Part shown: in pieces, positions 1-10,240 of the stretch
Position numbering within the stretch: the stretch's first letter is position 1
Layout of the letters: each line of letters begins with the position of its first letter
Source: Manis javanica
Taxonomy: Eukaryota; Chordata; Mammalia; Pholidota; Manidae
Direction of reading: 5' to 3'
Assembly: GCF_040802235.1 (NCBI RefSeq)
Contig: NC_133158.1
Coordinates: forward strand, 42,412,001 to 42,476,000
Length of the DNA: 64,000 nucleotides
Notes under the pieces: model-generated
Seen by the model: the letters and a program-made list of their open reading frames with translations, nothing else
Told to the model about the DNA's origin: nothing
Database searches by the model: none
Translations under genes and position numbers: made by a program

Positions 1-2609
1 GCCGCGACGGTGAGGCCGCCCCCCGCTTCCCGGTGGGCGCACGGGTGGGGGCCAGGCTCTGTAGGAGTCGCTGCTTCACAGTGTGGATTTTTGAGCCAAG
101 CTGTTTTGTGCCAGGCATTGCTCTAGGGCCTTGGATGTTCTGGAAGGCAAAAAGGTGGTGAAGAGCAGGGTGAAGGGCCAGAGAGCTCTCGGGCATGTGT
201 GAGCAGGCAGAGTCCTGGGCCAGCCGCTCACTGTCCTCCTGGGTCTCAGCCCCCAGAGAGCGATCCCCAGGTGGGCGTGAGAGCAGCTCTTCCAGGGGCT
301 GGACTGCCTCGGGGTGCACACACAGGTCCGAGGGCCTGTCCACGGTGGGCATGCCCCAAGGGCTCTCCCTACTATTCGAGCGGCCCATTGTGCATGTGTC
401 ACCCAGTGCCTGATGGAGGAGGGTGCTGTTGCCGCTGTGCAGGGTCTGTGCATGGCTCCGAATGGGCTCAGTCATCTGCCTTACACGGCTGTCATGGTAG
501 CATGATGATGTTCATAAGAAGTGCTTCACAAGCTGCAAAGTGCTGAATAAACATCACTTAGTTTTGTTAGATACAATTTTAAAGGGAGAGGGATGGGAAG
601 AGGATTTTCCAAAGTTATCAAAACAAGGATTCTCACAGAGGTGGAAGGTGAGATGCCACCTCTCCCACCTCCCCTCCAGGCCCCAGGCTGGCCCGGGTCC
701 CCTCCCTGGAGGCCAGGACAGCCCATTCACCACAGCCCCTGCCCTCGGGCCCAGGACTCAGCCTTCTCTGCTGGTCAGCCACAGTCAGCGGTCCTGTCCC
801 AACAGGGGCCAGAAAACCCCAATGACATGCGTAGCCCTGAATGGGAATCATGTCTGCTCAGTTTCACTGTGGGACAGTAACCGGGTGGCATATGGAATTC
901 TGTTATGAAAGAACCCCTGGAAATCTGTAATTCCCATTTAGGAATCCCAGCAGGGAGGGGGTCTGGTACCCGGCAAGCCCCCACCCCACCCAGGGCTGCG
1001 GGCGACCATGCAGGAGAAGGACAGAACTATGGTCCCAGTCCACACACAGCCCCTCCTGACCTGCACAGCTGCCCTGAGGCAGAGGGGGGCCAGACCCCAG
1101 GAGGCTTACACCACCAGAGGCCACCCAGCCACTGGCAGATGGATCTAGATCTTCCCAGCAAAGCCGCAAAGCCCTTTCTTCAAAGAAAGCCTGGGGCGTT
1201 TCTCTCAGGTGTGAAAACAGAAGCCCGCCAGGACTCCTGGCTCGCTCCCAGGCCTCGCTGGGTCTGACACAGTGTGGGTTCAACAGCGCGGGGGCCTGCG
1301 CTCTGGGTCTGGACAAAAAGCACCCACATCTGCCTGCCTCTGGACGGGCTGTCTATTCCAGAGAGCCCGAAGCTGAGGCCAAGGCCCCCTGTGCCCCCGG
1401 GGCTCTCCGGCTCTCCTCCCCACTGCGCCTCACTCTCCAGGCTGCCAGGCCTCACTCCTGGGCCTCTGAACCCAGGAACAGGCTCTGACCCAGAGGTGGG
1501 TCTGCCCCCACACAGTCAGGTCTCTCTTCCGAGCCCTGGCAATGGCACCTGTCATGGGCACCTACGGGTGGAGCTCTCACTTCCCTGGGCCCCAGGCCAA
1601 GACAGAGATAGGGAACGGGCTCCCCACTGTTGTTATGGGTTGATGAGCCTCAATGGGTTGATGAGCACCAAACAGTGAGCGCTGGGCTCACACTCTGCCC
1701 AGGGTCAGACCCTACAGATCTCGTGCCTAGATTGTGTGGGGGTAGCTGCTAGCTGGCCTGGCTCCCGTCTCCCCCATGTCTTCCTGCTTACGGTTGCTCT
1801 CACCCCTCCCCTGGTCAAAGCTGTTGAGTGGCTCCCTTTGCTCTTAGGCTGAACTTGTCCACCCCAGCTTGGGCCTGGCTCTTCCCAGACGCCCCCATCC
1901 CAGTCTCTGCATCTCACCAGCAAATGGACTTCCACCTCTGAGAATACACCTTGCTTTCTATCTTTACTGCCTTTGAACATGCTGCCCCCTCTGCTTGTAA
2001 CTAACACCCATTGCCTCATCCTCAACTGGTCAGCCTCCTCTTACAAGAAGCCCTCCTTGCTTTTTGTCACTTATTCTTCCTGTGCTTGTCCTCAGCACCC
2101 TGGGATAGTCACAGTGCACTGTTTTGAACATTGCTGATTTTCTCCTCCATTAGACTCTTAGCTTCTTAACAGCCATTTTGCTATGTTTAATTTCTGGGTC
2201 TCCATCACCCAGCACAGGGCCTGCCATGAGCTCAACCCCTGAAGGAACTTCCCTGTCTATTTTTGTTGTGCTAGCTCTTGTTTCTAGCACACAGAAGTGG
2301 TGCTCAATAGGTACTTACCAATCGAGTGAATAAAGTTTGATCATTGTGGAAATTAATTAGTGAAAGAACAAGTTATCTAGGTAGGTGCAAAGTTACAAAC
2401 CCTGGGCGCCTTGCATTCTCCTGAGCTGGGGTGCTCTCACATTGGGAAATGAGGGTGGTGCCTCCCTCTTGCATCCCCAGTGTGGGTGTACGTCAGCAGC
2501 GCCAGCTGGTGACTGATTTAACAGGAGAAGAAGCGGGGCTGGGCGTGCCTGTGACGATGAGGCATTCTGCCCACGACTTACCCTCACCTCCTGCCCCGGA
2601 CTCCCCTAG
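1..2609 (+). other. TFF1: TFF1 intron 1 (left end cut by the window or just outside)
   Basis: No coding exon is recognised here. The left 1.7 kb is GC-rich, unique-looking DNA, and the right part contains an old L2 copy. A GTGAGG donor-like hexamer sits at 10-15, but the nine bases before it do not read as a TFF1 signal-peptide end with the required phase-1 border, so I cannot claim it as the end of exon 1. Confidence 0.6.
1745..2345 (+). repeat. L2-like LINE 3' fragment in TFF1 intron 1
   Basis: The stretch has the typical order of an L2 3' end: the pyrimidine-rich lead with cttacaagaagccctccttg, later cacccagcacagggcctgcc, then ggtgctcaataggtactta and a gagtgaataaa tail. It is strongly diverged. 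Boundaries are approximate and come from recall of the family consensus. Confidence 0.65.
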
Positions 2610-2765
2610 AGAGTTGCACCGTCGCTCCCCGCGAAAGAGCCAACTGTGGCTATTCCGGCATCACGCCTGCGGTGTGCAAGGCTAAAGGCTGCTGCTTCGA
2701 CAACACTGTCTCTGGAGTCCCGTGGTGCTTCCGGCCCGTGTCTGCCAATAAGGCTCCAGAAGAAG
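2610..2765 (+). CDS. TFF1: TFF1 exon 2 (trefoil domain)
   Basis: 156-bp exon preceded by the acceptor ctcccctag and followed by the donor gtaggg at 2766. It begins with the last two bases of a Glu codon and ends with the first base of the next, so both borders are phase 1, as in the other TFF domain exons. It encodes the whole six-cysteine trefoil fold. Confidence 0.95.
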
Positions 2766-3194
2766 GTAGGGCCACTGCAAGGCTGTGGGGTCTGGAGATG
2801 TAGAATTAGCCAGGGACACCCACATGGGTCTGCATCGCCAGCTGGGTTTTTACCCAGCATAACGGCCACAGGGTGACGGTGAAGAAGAGGGCTGCACCGA
2901 GCTGAAATCAGGTCCGCGGTTGCAGACAGGACTGAGGGCTGTGCGGCGAGGAGCCCTGTTCTTCCTGGCTTGTCACATCTCTGGTGGAAAGTCTGCAGAG
3001 TCCCCTTTGGTGACACCTCTTGGCTTGCAGGGAGAGGGTGAAATGGCAGTGAAGATATGAAGACAGCCCATGCTTTCTAAAGCATCTTCCCCTGCTTTCA
3101 AATCAAATTCTCTGTAATTATTTAAAAGTAAAGGAAAATGCCTACTCTCACTCATGCGCTTCTTCTCCCCCCTTTAGAGGAGTGCCTGTTTTAG
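2610..3194 (+). CDS. TFF1: TFF1 trefoil factor 1 (pS2), exons 2-3, 5' partial
   Basis: Secreted single-domain trefoil peptide of gastric surface mucous cells; in known mammals it binds mucin MUC5AC and gastrokine-2 and protects and repairs epithelium. Two coding exons are visible, 2610-2765 and 3178-3194, joined in phase 1. Translation starts at the split codon (E)SCTVAPRERANC and ends EEECLF-stop. All seven cysteines are present: six form the trefoil with spacing C-x9-C-x9-C-x4-CC-x10-C, and the seventh follows 13 residues later near the C-terminus, the one used for disulfide partnering in human TFF1. The conserved GCCFD and GVPWCF blocks are clear. Relative to human TFF1 the C-terminal tail is ECLF rather than ECEF. 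Exon 1 (5'UTR and signal peptide) is not found in 1-2609, where no + strand ORF looks like a secretion signal, so it lies off the left edge. TFF2 follows in the same orientation 9.7 kb downstream. The call is secure; TFF1 versus TFF3 is settled by the CTVAPRER and EEEC signatures and by gene order. Confidence 0.96.
3178..3194 (+). CDS. TFF1: TFF1 exon 3 coding part (EECLF-stop)
   Basis: Terminal exon after the acceptor ccccctttag. The coding part is only 17 bases: the end of a Glu codon, then Glu-Cys-Leu-Phe and TAG at 3192-3194. It supplies the seventh, free cysteine. The 3'UTR continues to about 3.37 kb. Confidence 0.93.
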
Positions 3195-3375
3195 ATACTC
3201 TTCCAGAGGGGATCGCATCAAGAGCTGGAGCCTGCGGCCAGAAGCTCAGTGCACACCTGCCCGAGGCTGGGGTTCCTCTGTGTCTGCGTCTCAGCTCGCT
3301 GCATGGGGTATGGCTCTGGCTCCTTGTCCTCACAATTGGCCTAAAAATTAAAAGAGAATAATGTCAGTTGGTGCT
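3195..3375 (+). other. TFF1: TFF1 3'UTR (3' end approximate)
   Basis: Short non-coding tail after the TFF1 stop. The only nearby polyadenylation hexamer is a variant ATTAAA at 3347-3352, so cleavage is expected about 10-30 bases later. The end is inferred, not seen. Confidence 0.6.
3347..3352 (+). promoter_or_regulatory. TFF1: TFF1 polyadenylation signal (ATTAAA variant)
   Basis: ATTAAA lies 153 bases after the TFF1 stop and is followed within about 40 bases by a T- and G/T-rich stretch (gttttgttttgtttttt), which fits a downstream element. Confidence 0.55.
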
Positions 3376-4384
3376 TCTAGTTCGGTTTTGTTTTGTTTTT
3401 TAATTATAAACGGTGTTCTTTTCTTTGAAAGAGGAGTGCAATGCTTCACTCCCCAGCTTCCCATCAGGGATTGATTACACATAAATTCCCACTACCCCAG
3501 GGGCAGATGAGTGGTGGCAGTGTTAAGCTGACCCAGAAGATATTAGCCAGGGTGTTGGAGGCCATTGGGTTGCAAAGTGCGGCTCAAGCCTTCTCCCCAC
3601 ATTCCCAGAGAGATGGGCTTCCACCTGTGCCATCTCGGAGCAGGCCTGTTTCCCAAATACCTGCCATCCATTCCTTCCTTCCTTTCTCAGCTGATTTCCA
3701 CTCTATGAAGAATAGTGAAAGTTTTCCCTTTCCCCATGCCTCTTGCAGCCAAAGGTGGCCATGTGCCTCTATTCTGGTCCATGGGGCAGAGAAGGGTGTC
3801 TGCTTGGAGGCTCCAGGGAGAGACTTTTCCTCTTTGGTGAAAGAAGAGCTACCTCCAGCTGCCCTGGCTGGGTCCAGCAGCCTGCCTTTGGCTGCTGTGT
3901 GGTACAAGGGTGTGATAGGGTGCTTCATGCAGCTATTCTGTGATAATGAGGAAAAATCAGAGAACTGGAGCCTCGACATCCTTGAGCTACTGATCTGACC
4001 CCAGCACCACCCACCTCCAGACTTAATGTTAAGTAAACCCAAATGTCCTTATGGGGTGAACTACTACTAGTTCCCTGACAAAACATACCATGGCCCACAT
4101 CGTCCTTGCACCACAAAGCTATGAGCCGATGGCCCAGCTCCCAGGACCAAACTCTTGCCCAAGTTCAGAGTCCTTAGGCTGAGTCCTCCAGGCTGGGCCT
4201 TGATCTGTCAAAGGAATGGAGGCCATCATCCCCTCTACCACGCCTGGCACTTCACCCTGACTTCTTGCCCGGCCATGCATCCCTCTCAGGCTCAACCTCA
4301 GGAGGCAGTGGCAGCAAAGGCAGGTGCATGTGGGAGATTAAAAGGCACCTCTCCACGATTTCAAAACCAACTCCATTGCAAGTG

Positions 4385-4510
4385 ACAGCTCATCCTCGTC
4401 TCCATCCCCACTTTGAAACTGAGGAAAGTGGTGCCCAGAAGTGACTAAGAACTCACCCGCGTGAGCAGACACACAGGTCAGGCTGGCCCGGCAGACCCTG
4501 GCGACTAGAG
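4385..4510 (-). repeat. MIR-like SINE fragment
   Basis: The segment reads as a degraded MIR in reverse: ccccactttgaaactgaggaaa followed by a remnant of the gtgacttgcccaaggtcac motif and the gtcaggctggcccggcag end. It is short and old; edges are approximate. Confidence 0.5.
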
Positions 4511-5809
4511 GTCCTCCCAACTGGAAGCTGACTAATGATTCCAAGGGTGCCATCAAGTGAACGCTGAGAGTGGGTCAGGGGAAACCCCCCATTGTCCTTC
4601 CCATGCCACACGTGCCCTGTGGTGTGGGTGAGGCATCGCCCCTCTCACCTGGGAGCCAAGTGCACTAGGTGATGTGGTCTGGGATCCTCGAGGCAGAGGG
4701 TGGGGGCACCTCGGCTTGAAGTCTTCCTGTGGCCAGAGCTTCAGCAGGGATGTGCCTTTCTCCTGACAAATGCTTCAGACTGCACGTGAAGGCTGGGTGA
4801 CAATGAGAGGGGTACGTGGGTCCTGTCCCCCCTGTCAATTTTCTGGACTCCTGCCCAGTGAAGGGGCCTCAGCCTCTCCCCTCCACATGTTGCACAGAGG
4901 AAAGTCACAGTCTGAGGGCCACAACAATCATTTCCTGCTCTGGTGTCCTCCTCCAAGATGTGTGCATGTGTGATAGCGAAGCTCCACCATCTGGATGCCA
5001 GGCGTCTGTGCTCAACAGCACAGAAGAAAGAGGCTGGGGACTTCTGCAGGACGTCCCTGCCTCAGCCTGGGAGAGACACCTGTCCTTCAGCCCAGCACCT
5101 TCCTGGATCGGCAAGTGGGGTGTGGGAGGATTTGGCTTGGTCTCTGCCACACTGTCCTGGAAAATCATGAACATCCCTATAAATTCCAACAGTAGAAAGC
5201 AACTGGCAGGAGGGGAGACGGAGTGCTGGAGGTGGAGCACAGGGAGGTACCTGGCAGAGGCAGGGTGCTCCTGGAAGCCGAGCTGGAGCTTCTGGAAAAC
5301 CAGGGTGCCTCAGAAGGATATTAAGACCATGCCTTGAGTGGCTGGCCCTCCCCTCCACAGCTCTGCAGGATTCACTGAGGATTTGAGGGCAGGTGGGAGC
5401 TGTGAGCTCCATGCTTGAGGTTGAGGGCCATGCATGTGGAGATGGAGCCAGTATGGAGGGGACAGAGGGACAGAGGGACAGAGGGCATTAGGAGACGTGT
5501 GGCTTCCTCCCCATGTCCAGAACCAGGATGGGGATGAGGAGAGAGGAGCTGATCTGTCCAGATTCCTGGGGAGGGAATTCTGGGCTACCCAGGAACCTGG
5601 ATGGGGCATTGCATTTCTTCTGGTACCATGGCCCCGCCCTGTGTCACTCTGCAGCCACGACTTCTGGGTGGGAAGCAGAATCAATGGCGTGTCACTGGGG
5701 AGCCTGCAAGACCTTGAAGCATCCAGGACAGTGGTGGGAAAAGGGCAGCTGTGGAGATAAAGTGCCTTACTAAGAACAGCTCTGCTGATAAGGCACAGGG
5801 CATGCCGTG

Positions 5810-5832
5810 CACACACACACACACACACACAC
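5810..5832 (+). repeat. (CA)n microsatellite
   Basis: About 11.5 uninterrupted CA dinucleotides. It is likely polymorphic in length. It makes overlapping reading frames look like poly-Thr/His or Cys/Val and is not coding. Confidence 0.97.
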
Positions 5833-6484
5833 CCTGCATAGAGGCACGAGCCCCTCTGCACCCCCAACCCCAGGGAGACCAGGCCAAGGGTGTTTGGGGA
5901 CAAGCTCTCTGCAGAGCTTCAAAGCACTGGATTTCTGCCAGAGGAGGGAACGCTTACAACTTTTATATTTGAATACGTTGCTTGGAGTGGGAAGTTTTAT
6001 ATGTTTCCTATTTTTGTTTTGTGAAAACAGGCTTCCCACTTTAGAACAACGCAGTAGGCCAATGTGTCACTTCCAAGTTTTCTTGGTTTTGCAAGACATG
6101 AGGCTAAAGTGCTCGTCTGGCCCATTCGGTACCAGGGGCTGGGGGGCCTCTGTAACACCCTACCTGCTACATCTCCTTCTGGCCAGGAAACCACCCATCA
6201 GGGAACTTTCTAAGCTTGCACATCCTTGAATAGCTTCAGACAAAAGTTCAGGAAGCCTCTTGTGGGGAGGACTTGGGGGTTTCGGGGCAGACAGCTGGTG
6301 TGGGAGGGCGTTGCGTTTGCATCGGCCCTGGTGTGGACTCGGGCTCTGTATGGAGAAGCTGCTCAGCCGGGCAATGCCAGGCTCAGGCAACCGTGCAGAG
6401 GGGCCCGGGGCAGATGGAACAAGTCCGACCCCAGGGACACCCGAAGCCACACAGTGCTCCCTCCCTGCTTCCTCCCTCAGCGTG

Positions 6485-6885
6485 AGCCCATGTACCAGTC
6501 AGCGCGGCTGCCACAGCAAAACGCCACAGGCTGTGCGGCTCTCACAACAGAAACGGATTTCCTCACAGTCCCGGAGGCGGGTTGTCTGAGACCCAGGGGC
6601 AGGCAGGGCCAGCTCTTCCTGAGGCTCCTCCTGGGTGTGCAGACAGCCACCCTCGCTCTGTGTCCTCACACGGTTGCTCCTCTGTGTGTGTCTGTGTTCT
6701 GACCTCCTCTGTTTAGGACTCCAGGCAGACTGCACCAGAGCCCACCCTGATGACCTCACTTTCCCTTAATTACCTTTTAAAAGATTGTATCTTAAGATAC
6801 TCAGGTACTGAGGTGCTGAGGATTAGGACTGCAGCACAAGGATTTGGGGGACACATCTCAGCCTGTGACAGCTACTGTCAACTGA
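6485..6885 (-). mobile_element. ERVL-MaLR-type solo LTR, antisense
   Basis: Read on the - strand it follows the MST/MLT1 LTR plan: the CTGTCACAGGCTGAGATGTG left end, AGGTAATTAAGG-like and TGAGGTCATCAGGGTGG blocks, GTGAGGACACAG, and an end containing GGCAGCC. No internal retroviral genes flank it, so it is a solo LTR. It is heavily diverged, which places the insertion deep in mammalian history. Subfamily not determined. Confidence 0.65.
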
Positions 6886-7984
6886 AGGGCCCTAATCAAT
6901 GCCAAGGCCAAAGGGCAGGTGTCATGACTGTCTGCTGTATTTGAGGTCAGTCGATGCCACTATAACTATAGATGGTAAGAAACTAAATGGGAAGTGTGAA
7001 GCAGAAGACACGCCCAGGGCAGAGAGCTGGCAGACCTGCAGCTTGGGAGACACAGGTGGCATTAATAAGATGTGCTGAAAGAGGAGAGTTGGTGACCGGT
7101 GGGATGTGCTATATGAAAGGATGGGTAAGCAGAAACACTGTTACCACAGGAGGGTGGGGGGCCACGCATAGCATGCAGCCTGGCATGTGCAGGCTGACAG
7201 CTCTGACGGTCACCATTGGTGACCTGGCCAGGCCCAGCTCGGGCCCCAAGCATCAGCCCCAGAAACACAGGCCATGGCACAGCTGGGCCAGCGGTGCCTG
7301 CCCTGAGCTTCTCCAACAAAGCGCCAGTGTGCGGTGGCCCTGGCACCATCCATACCTGGGCCCTTGCCCAAATCCAGTTCTGGTCTTTGTGCATCTGGGG
7401 AAAGGCTGAGAACAGGACAGAACACATGCGTAACTCACCACCCAGAAGCCAGGAGAGCGGTCCCCCGACCCTCCTGCCCGCTTGCAGTGGCAGCCTGCTG
7501 GCCTCCGGCCCTTGCCTTCACCATGTCCTGTGCATTGTTTAATAAACGCTGTGGCTGGAGAGCCTTGATTTGACTCGTGAGCCTTTCTGTTCCATGGCTA
7601 TCAGTGCACTTGGAGGCCAGCGTTGCTTCTAGATAATTTCTCACACAATAACAGGCTTCTGTTTGGAAAATGTGAACAAAGGACCAGACCGGGAACCAAC
7701 TCTTGAAGCCAAGTTGTGGCTTAAGGTCATATCTGTAGGATCACTGGGAAGGATATTGTTAGCTTCAGAATGCTCCCTGGCCTTTCTTTGTGAGCGTGGG
7801 GAGGGGCAGTTTGTAGAAATGTTAAATGCTTGTGGGCCTGATAGGAAATATCAGCTAATAAGGAAGAGACACACACCTTGCAAATCCAGTCAGATGTCTT
7901 ACTGGAAGGTATCAACAGCTATTAGGAAACAGTCATCCACTTAAGGTTCAAACAGAAAATAATAGTCAGTAAAAGAAAAAGAAG
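6886..7984. other. Intergenic DNA, no gene recognised
   Basis: Unique-looking sequence between an LTR and a DNA transposon. An AATAAA at about 7541-7546 after a GC-rich tract resembles a polyadenylation site, but no upstream exon could be linked to it. Confidence 0.5.
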
Positions 7985-7986
7985 TA

Positions 7987-8333
7987 CAGTTGGCCTTTGA
8001 TCAACATGAATTGAACAGGTGGGGCCCCTGGGGGTAATCAGGTCAGATGCCAGGAACATGGATTTTTTTGAATAAATACGCTGAAAATTTTTTTGGAGAT
8101 ATGTGACACTTTGAAAAAAAACATTTTCTTTTCTCTTGCTTACTTTATTGTAAGAATACAGTATATAGTACATAAAACATACAAAATACATGTTAATCAA
8201 CTGTTTATGTTATCAATAAAGCTTCTTGTCAATGGTAGGTTAAGTTTTCGGGGGAATCAAAAGCTATACTTAGATTTTTGTCTGCATAGGGGAGCTGGTG
8301 CCCCTCACTCCTGTGCTGTCCAAGGGTCAACTG
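7987..8333 (+). mobile_element. Tigger-like (Tc1/mariner-pogo) non-autonomous DNA transposon
   Basis: Terminal inverted repeats are visible: the left end CAGTTGGCCTTTGATCAAC pairs with the reverse of the right end GTCCAAGGGTCAACTG, and both ends abut a TA target duplication (7985-7986 and 8334-8335). The middle carries the A/T-rich ctttattgtaagaatacag and acataaaacatacaaaatac blocks typical of this human-like Tigger/MER family. It encodes no transposase. A foreign patch at about 8017-8055 matches a nearby LTR (see findings). Confidence 0.8.
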
Positions 8334-8335
8334 TA

Positions 8336-9475
8336 GTATTATTTTAGAGGTATTTCTGAATTGTTCTCTAATCTTTTAACATTACCCTGAACTGCACATT
8401 TGGGGGTAGCAGTTTAAATTAGGCAAAACCACACATACATATGTGGTACAGTGAGATTGAGAGACCCAAATAAGTAGGGAACTTCTATTCCAAAGGCAAA
8501 CACTGAAAGGATTTTCTACATTTAATCTGATCTAGTTCGTCAGTGTTGGGAACTTGGAGGAGGTGAAGCTGCCCTACTTGCAAGCTAACAGATTCATGGG
8601 TGCTGGGAGAAGACAGGAGACTCCTGATTCGGAGCTAAAGGGCCTTATCCTTCTCTGTCTAGTGAGCAGCATGAACAGAGCATCTTTGTGTCAGCTCCCA
8701 TCACCCCACATCCTCCTGGGTGACACGGATGGGCTCAGATGGATTCCGGCATATGTCATGGGTTGCATTACCAGAGAAGAACCCTGGTCTCTTAAGATCT
8801 TTTAAGGGGCAGTGTAGGCTTGACTGACCTTTACTAAGGAAGGAGATACCATATCTACCTTTCAAGGTTGTTTGCTACACAAACATCCTTGAAAAGATAG
8901 TCAGGAGGAAAGGACTGTTTTGATAGCCTCCTATTCACCTCATTGGTGAGGAGGGATTTCCACCCTGGGTTATGGGGATTGCCAAACACGTGACCCCCAG
9001 CACTGGGCAGCTGAGAGCAACTGCAGTTTAGGAGCCACAGACACTCGCAGCCCAGGGGAGGAAGACATCATACCACATGGGGCCACATGGGCGTGGCACT
9101 CAGGAGCCGAGTGAGCTACCGGGGGTGTGAAAGGCAGGTTCTGTAGTAACAAGAGGGTGGGGTACACCCCGGTTCCCACAGGAGGATGTGACTGGCTTGT
9201 TTGAGTAATTCTGTGGGCTGGCAGGGAAGTGCAGTCCGCTACTCAGGGTGAAGCAGAAAGTGCCTGGCTCCCTGATAAGGAAGGTGGTTTGGCCAGGAGG
9301 CCTTACCTGCGGGGGCAGAGTCGGGGGGAAAGCTGGCAGTCAGGCCATCTGATTCAGCGTTGCCGGATGCCAAGGCAGCACCTGACCCTGATCCTTAATT
9401 TTAGGTCCTGTGCCATAAGGACAGTTAAAGAGAATTTTCTTTAAAATTCCTGGAACAACAGGTTTGCAAGTGGAA
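8336..9475. other. Intergenic DNA, no gene recognised
   Basis: I see no exon, RNA gene or clear repeat. The ORFs are short and show no family signatures. Confidence 0.5.
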
Positions 9476-9885
9476 GATTCTCTCAGCTTTCATTTGTCTT
9501 AAAAAAGTATTTTGAAATCTCTGAGTGGTCTGCTCAATTTTGCTATGAATCTAGAACTGCTCTAAAAGGTCAAATGTATTTTTTTAAAGGAATTTTGCCT
9601 TTATATTTGAGGGGCATTTTCACTGAGTATCAAATTCTGACTTGACAATGTTTTCTTTTTCTTCAGCCCTTTAAAATTGTCATTCTGTTGCTTTCTGTTT
9701 GCATTATTTGTATCAGGTGAGAAGTCACTTAATGTCCCCTTAATGCTCTCTTCCTTAACAGAATGCTGACAGGCAGTTAATTTACTTTCAGGTTAACTCG
9801 ATTTTTTTAAGACTTGTTTTAAAGTTTTTCTAGAATGAGTATAGAGTGCCTTTACTATAGAACTAGATCAAGTCTACTCTTATGG
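9476..9885 (-). mobile_element. Old L1 (L1M) fragment, antisense
   Basis: The + strand shows the complement of an L1 internal region: T-rich sequence with gtattttgaaatctctgag, cattttcactgagtatcaaattctg, aaaattgtcattctgttgctttctg and caggtgagaagtca, which follow the order seen in reversed mammalian L1M copies. It is heavily decayed. Confidence 0.55.
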
Positions 9886-9888
9886 CAT

Positions 9889-10240
9889 GTTATGGATGGA
9901 ATGTCTGTGTCCTCTTAAAATTCATATGTTGAAGCCCTAACCCCCAGTGTGATGATTTGGAGGTAGGGCCCCTGGGGGTAATCAGGTCAGATGATGCCAG
10001 GAGGGTGGGGCTGCCATGGTGGAACACCAGAGACCATGTCCTCTCTCCTCCAGGTGAGGACACAACGAGACGGTGGCCCCCTGCACACTAGGAAGGGGTT
10101 CTCACCAGGAGCTGGCCCTGCTGGCACCCGGATCTTGGATTTCCAGCCTCTAGATCCATGAGACTTTAATGTCTGCTGGTCAAGACACCCCATGTGCTGC
10201 ATACTGTTGTGGTAGCCCGAGCTGATCAGACATGGCATGG
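9889..10240 (+). mobile_element. ERVL-MaLR-type (MST/MLT1-like) solo LTR, sense
   Basis: It starts tgttatggatggaatgtctg, continues with ttcatatgttgaagccctaa, cccccagtgtgatgatttgg, gtgaggacacaacgag, cttggatttccagcctc, and ends near ttgtggtagcccgagctgat. This is the full left-to-right order of a MaLR LTR. It is about 350 bp with no internal proviral sequence. It shares an exact 28-base string with the Tigger-like element 1.9 kb upstream. Confidence 0.75.

Larger units (their letters stand above)
3376..6480. other. TFF1-TFF2 intergenic DNA, left part
   Basis: No gene recognised. ORFs of up to about 200 codons occur on both strands but have no conserved motifs and sit in GC-rich, unconstrained-looking sequence. 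A degraded MIR and a CA microsatellite are listed separately. A short three-fold gggacagagg repeat lies at about 5459-5487. Confidence 0.6.

Noticed and set aside
1-15. GTGAGG donor-like site at the very left edge as the end of TFF1 exon 1
   Set aside because: Exon 2 needs a phase-1 partner. The nine preceding bases give no recognisable TFF1 signal-peptide end in that phase, and nine bases are too few to test.
7340-7560. Possible 3' end of an unknown transcript (AATAAA at about 7541)
   Set aside because: No upstream exon, open frame or pseudogene homology could be tied to it; single hexamers are common.
9889-10240. LTR as part of a complete provirus
   Set aside because: No internal retroviral gene region or second LTR in the right place and orientation; all LTR-like units here are solo and old.
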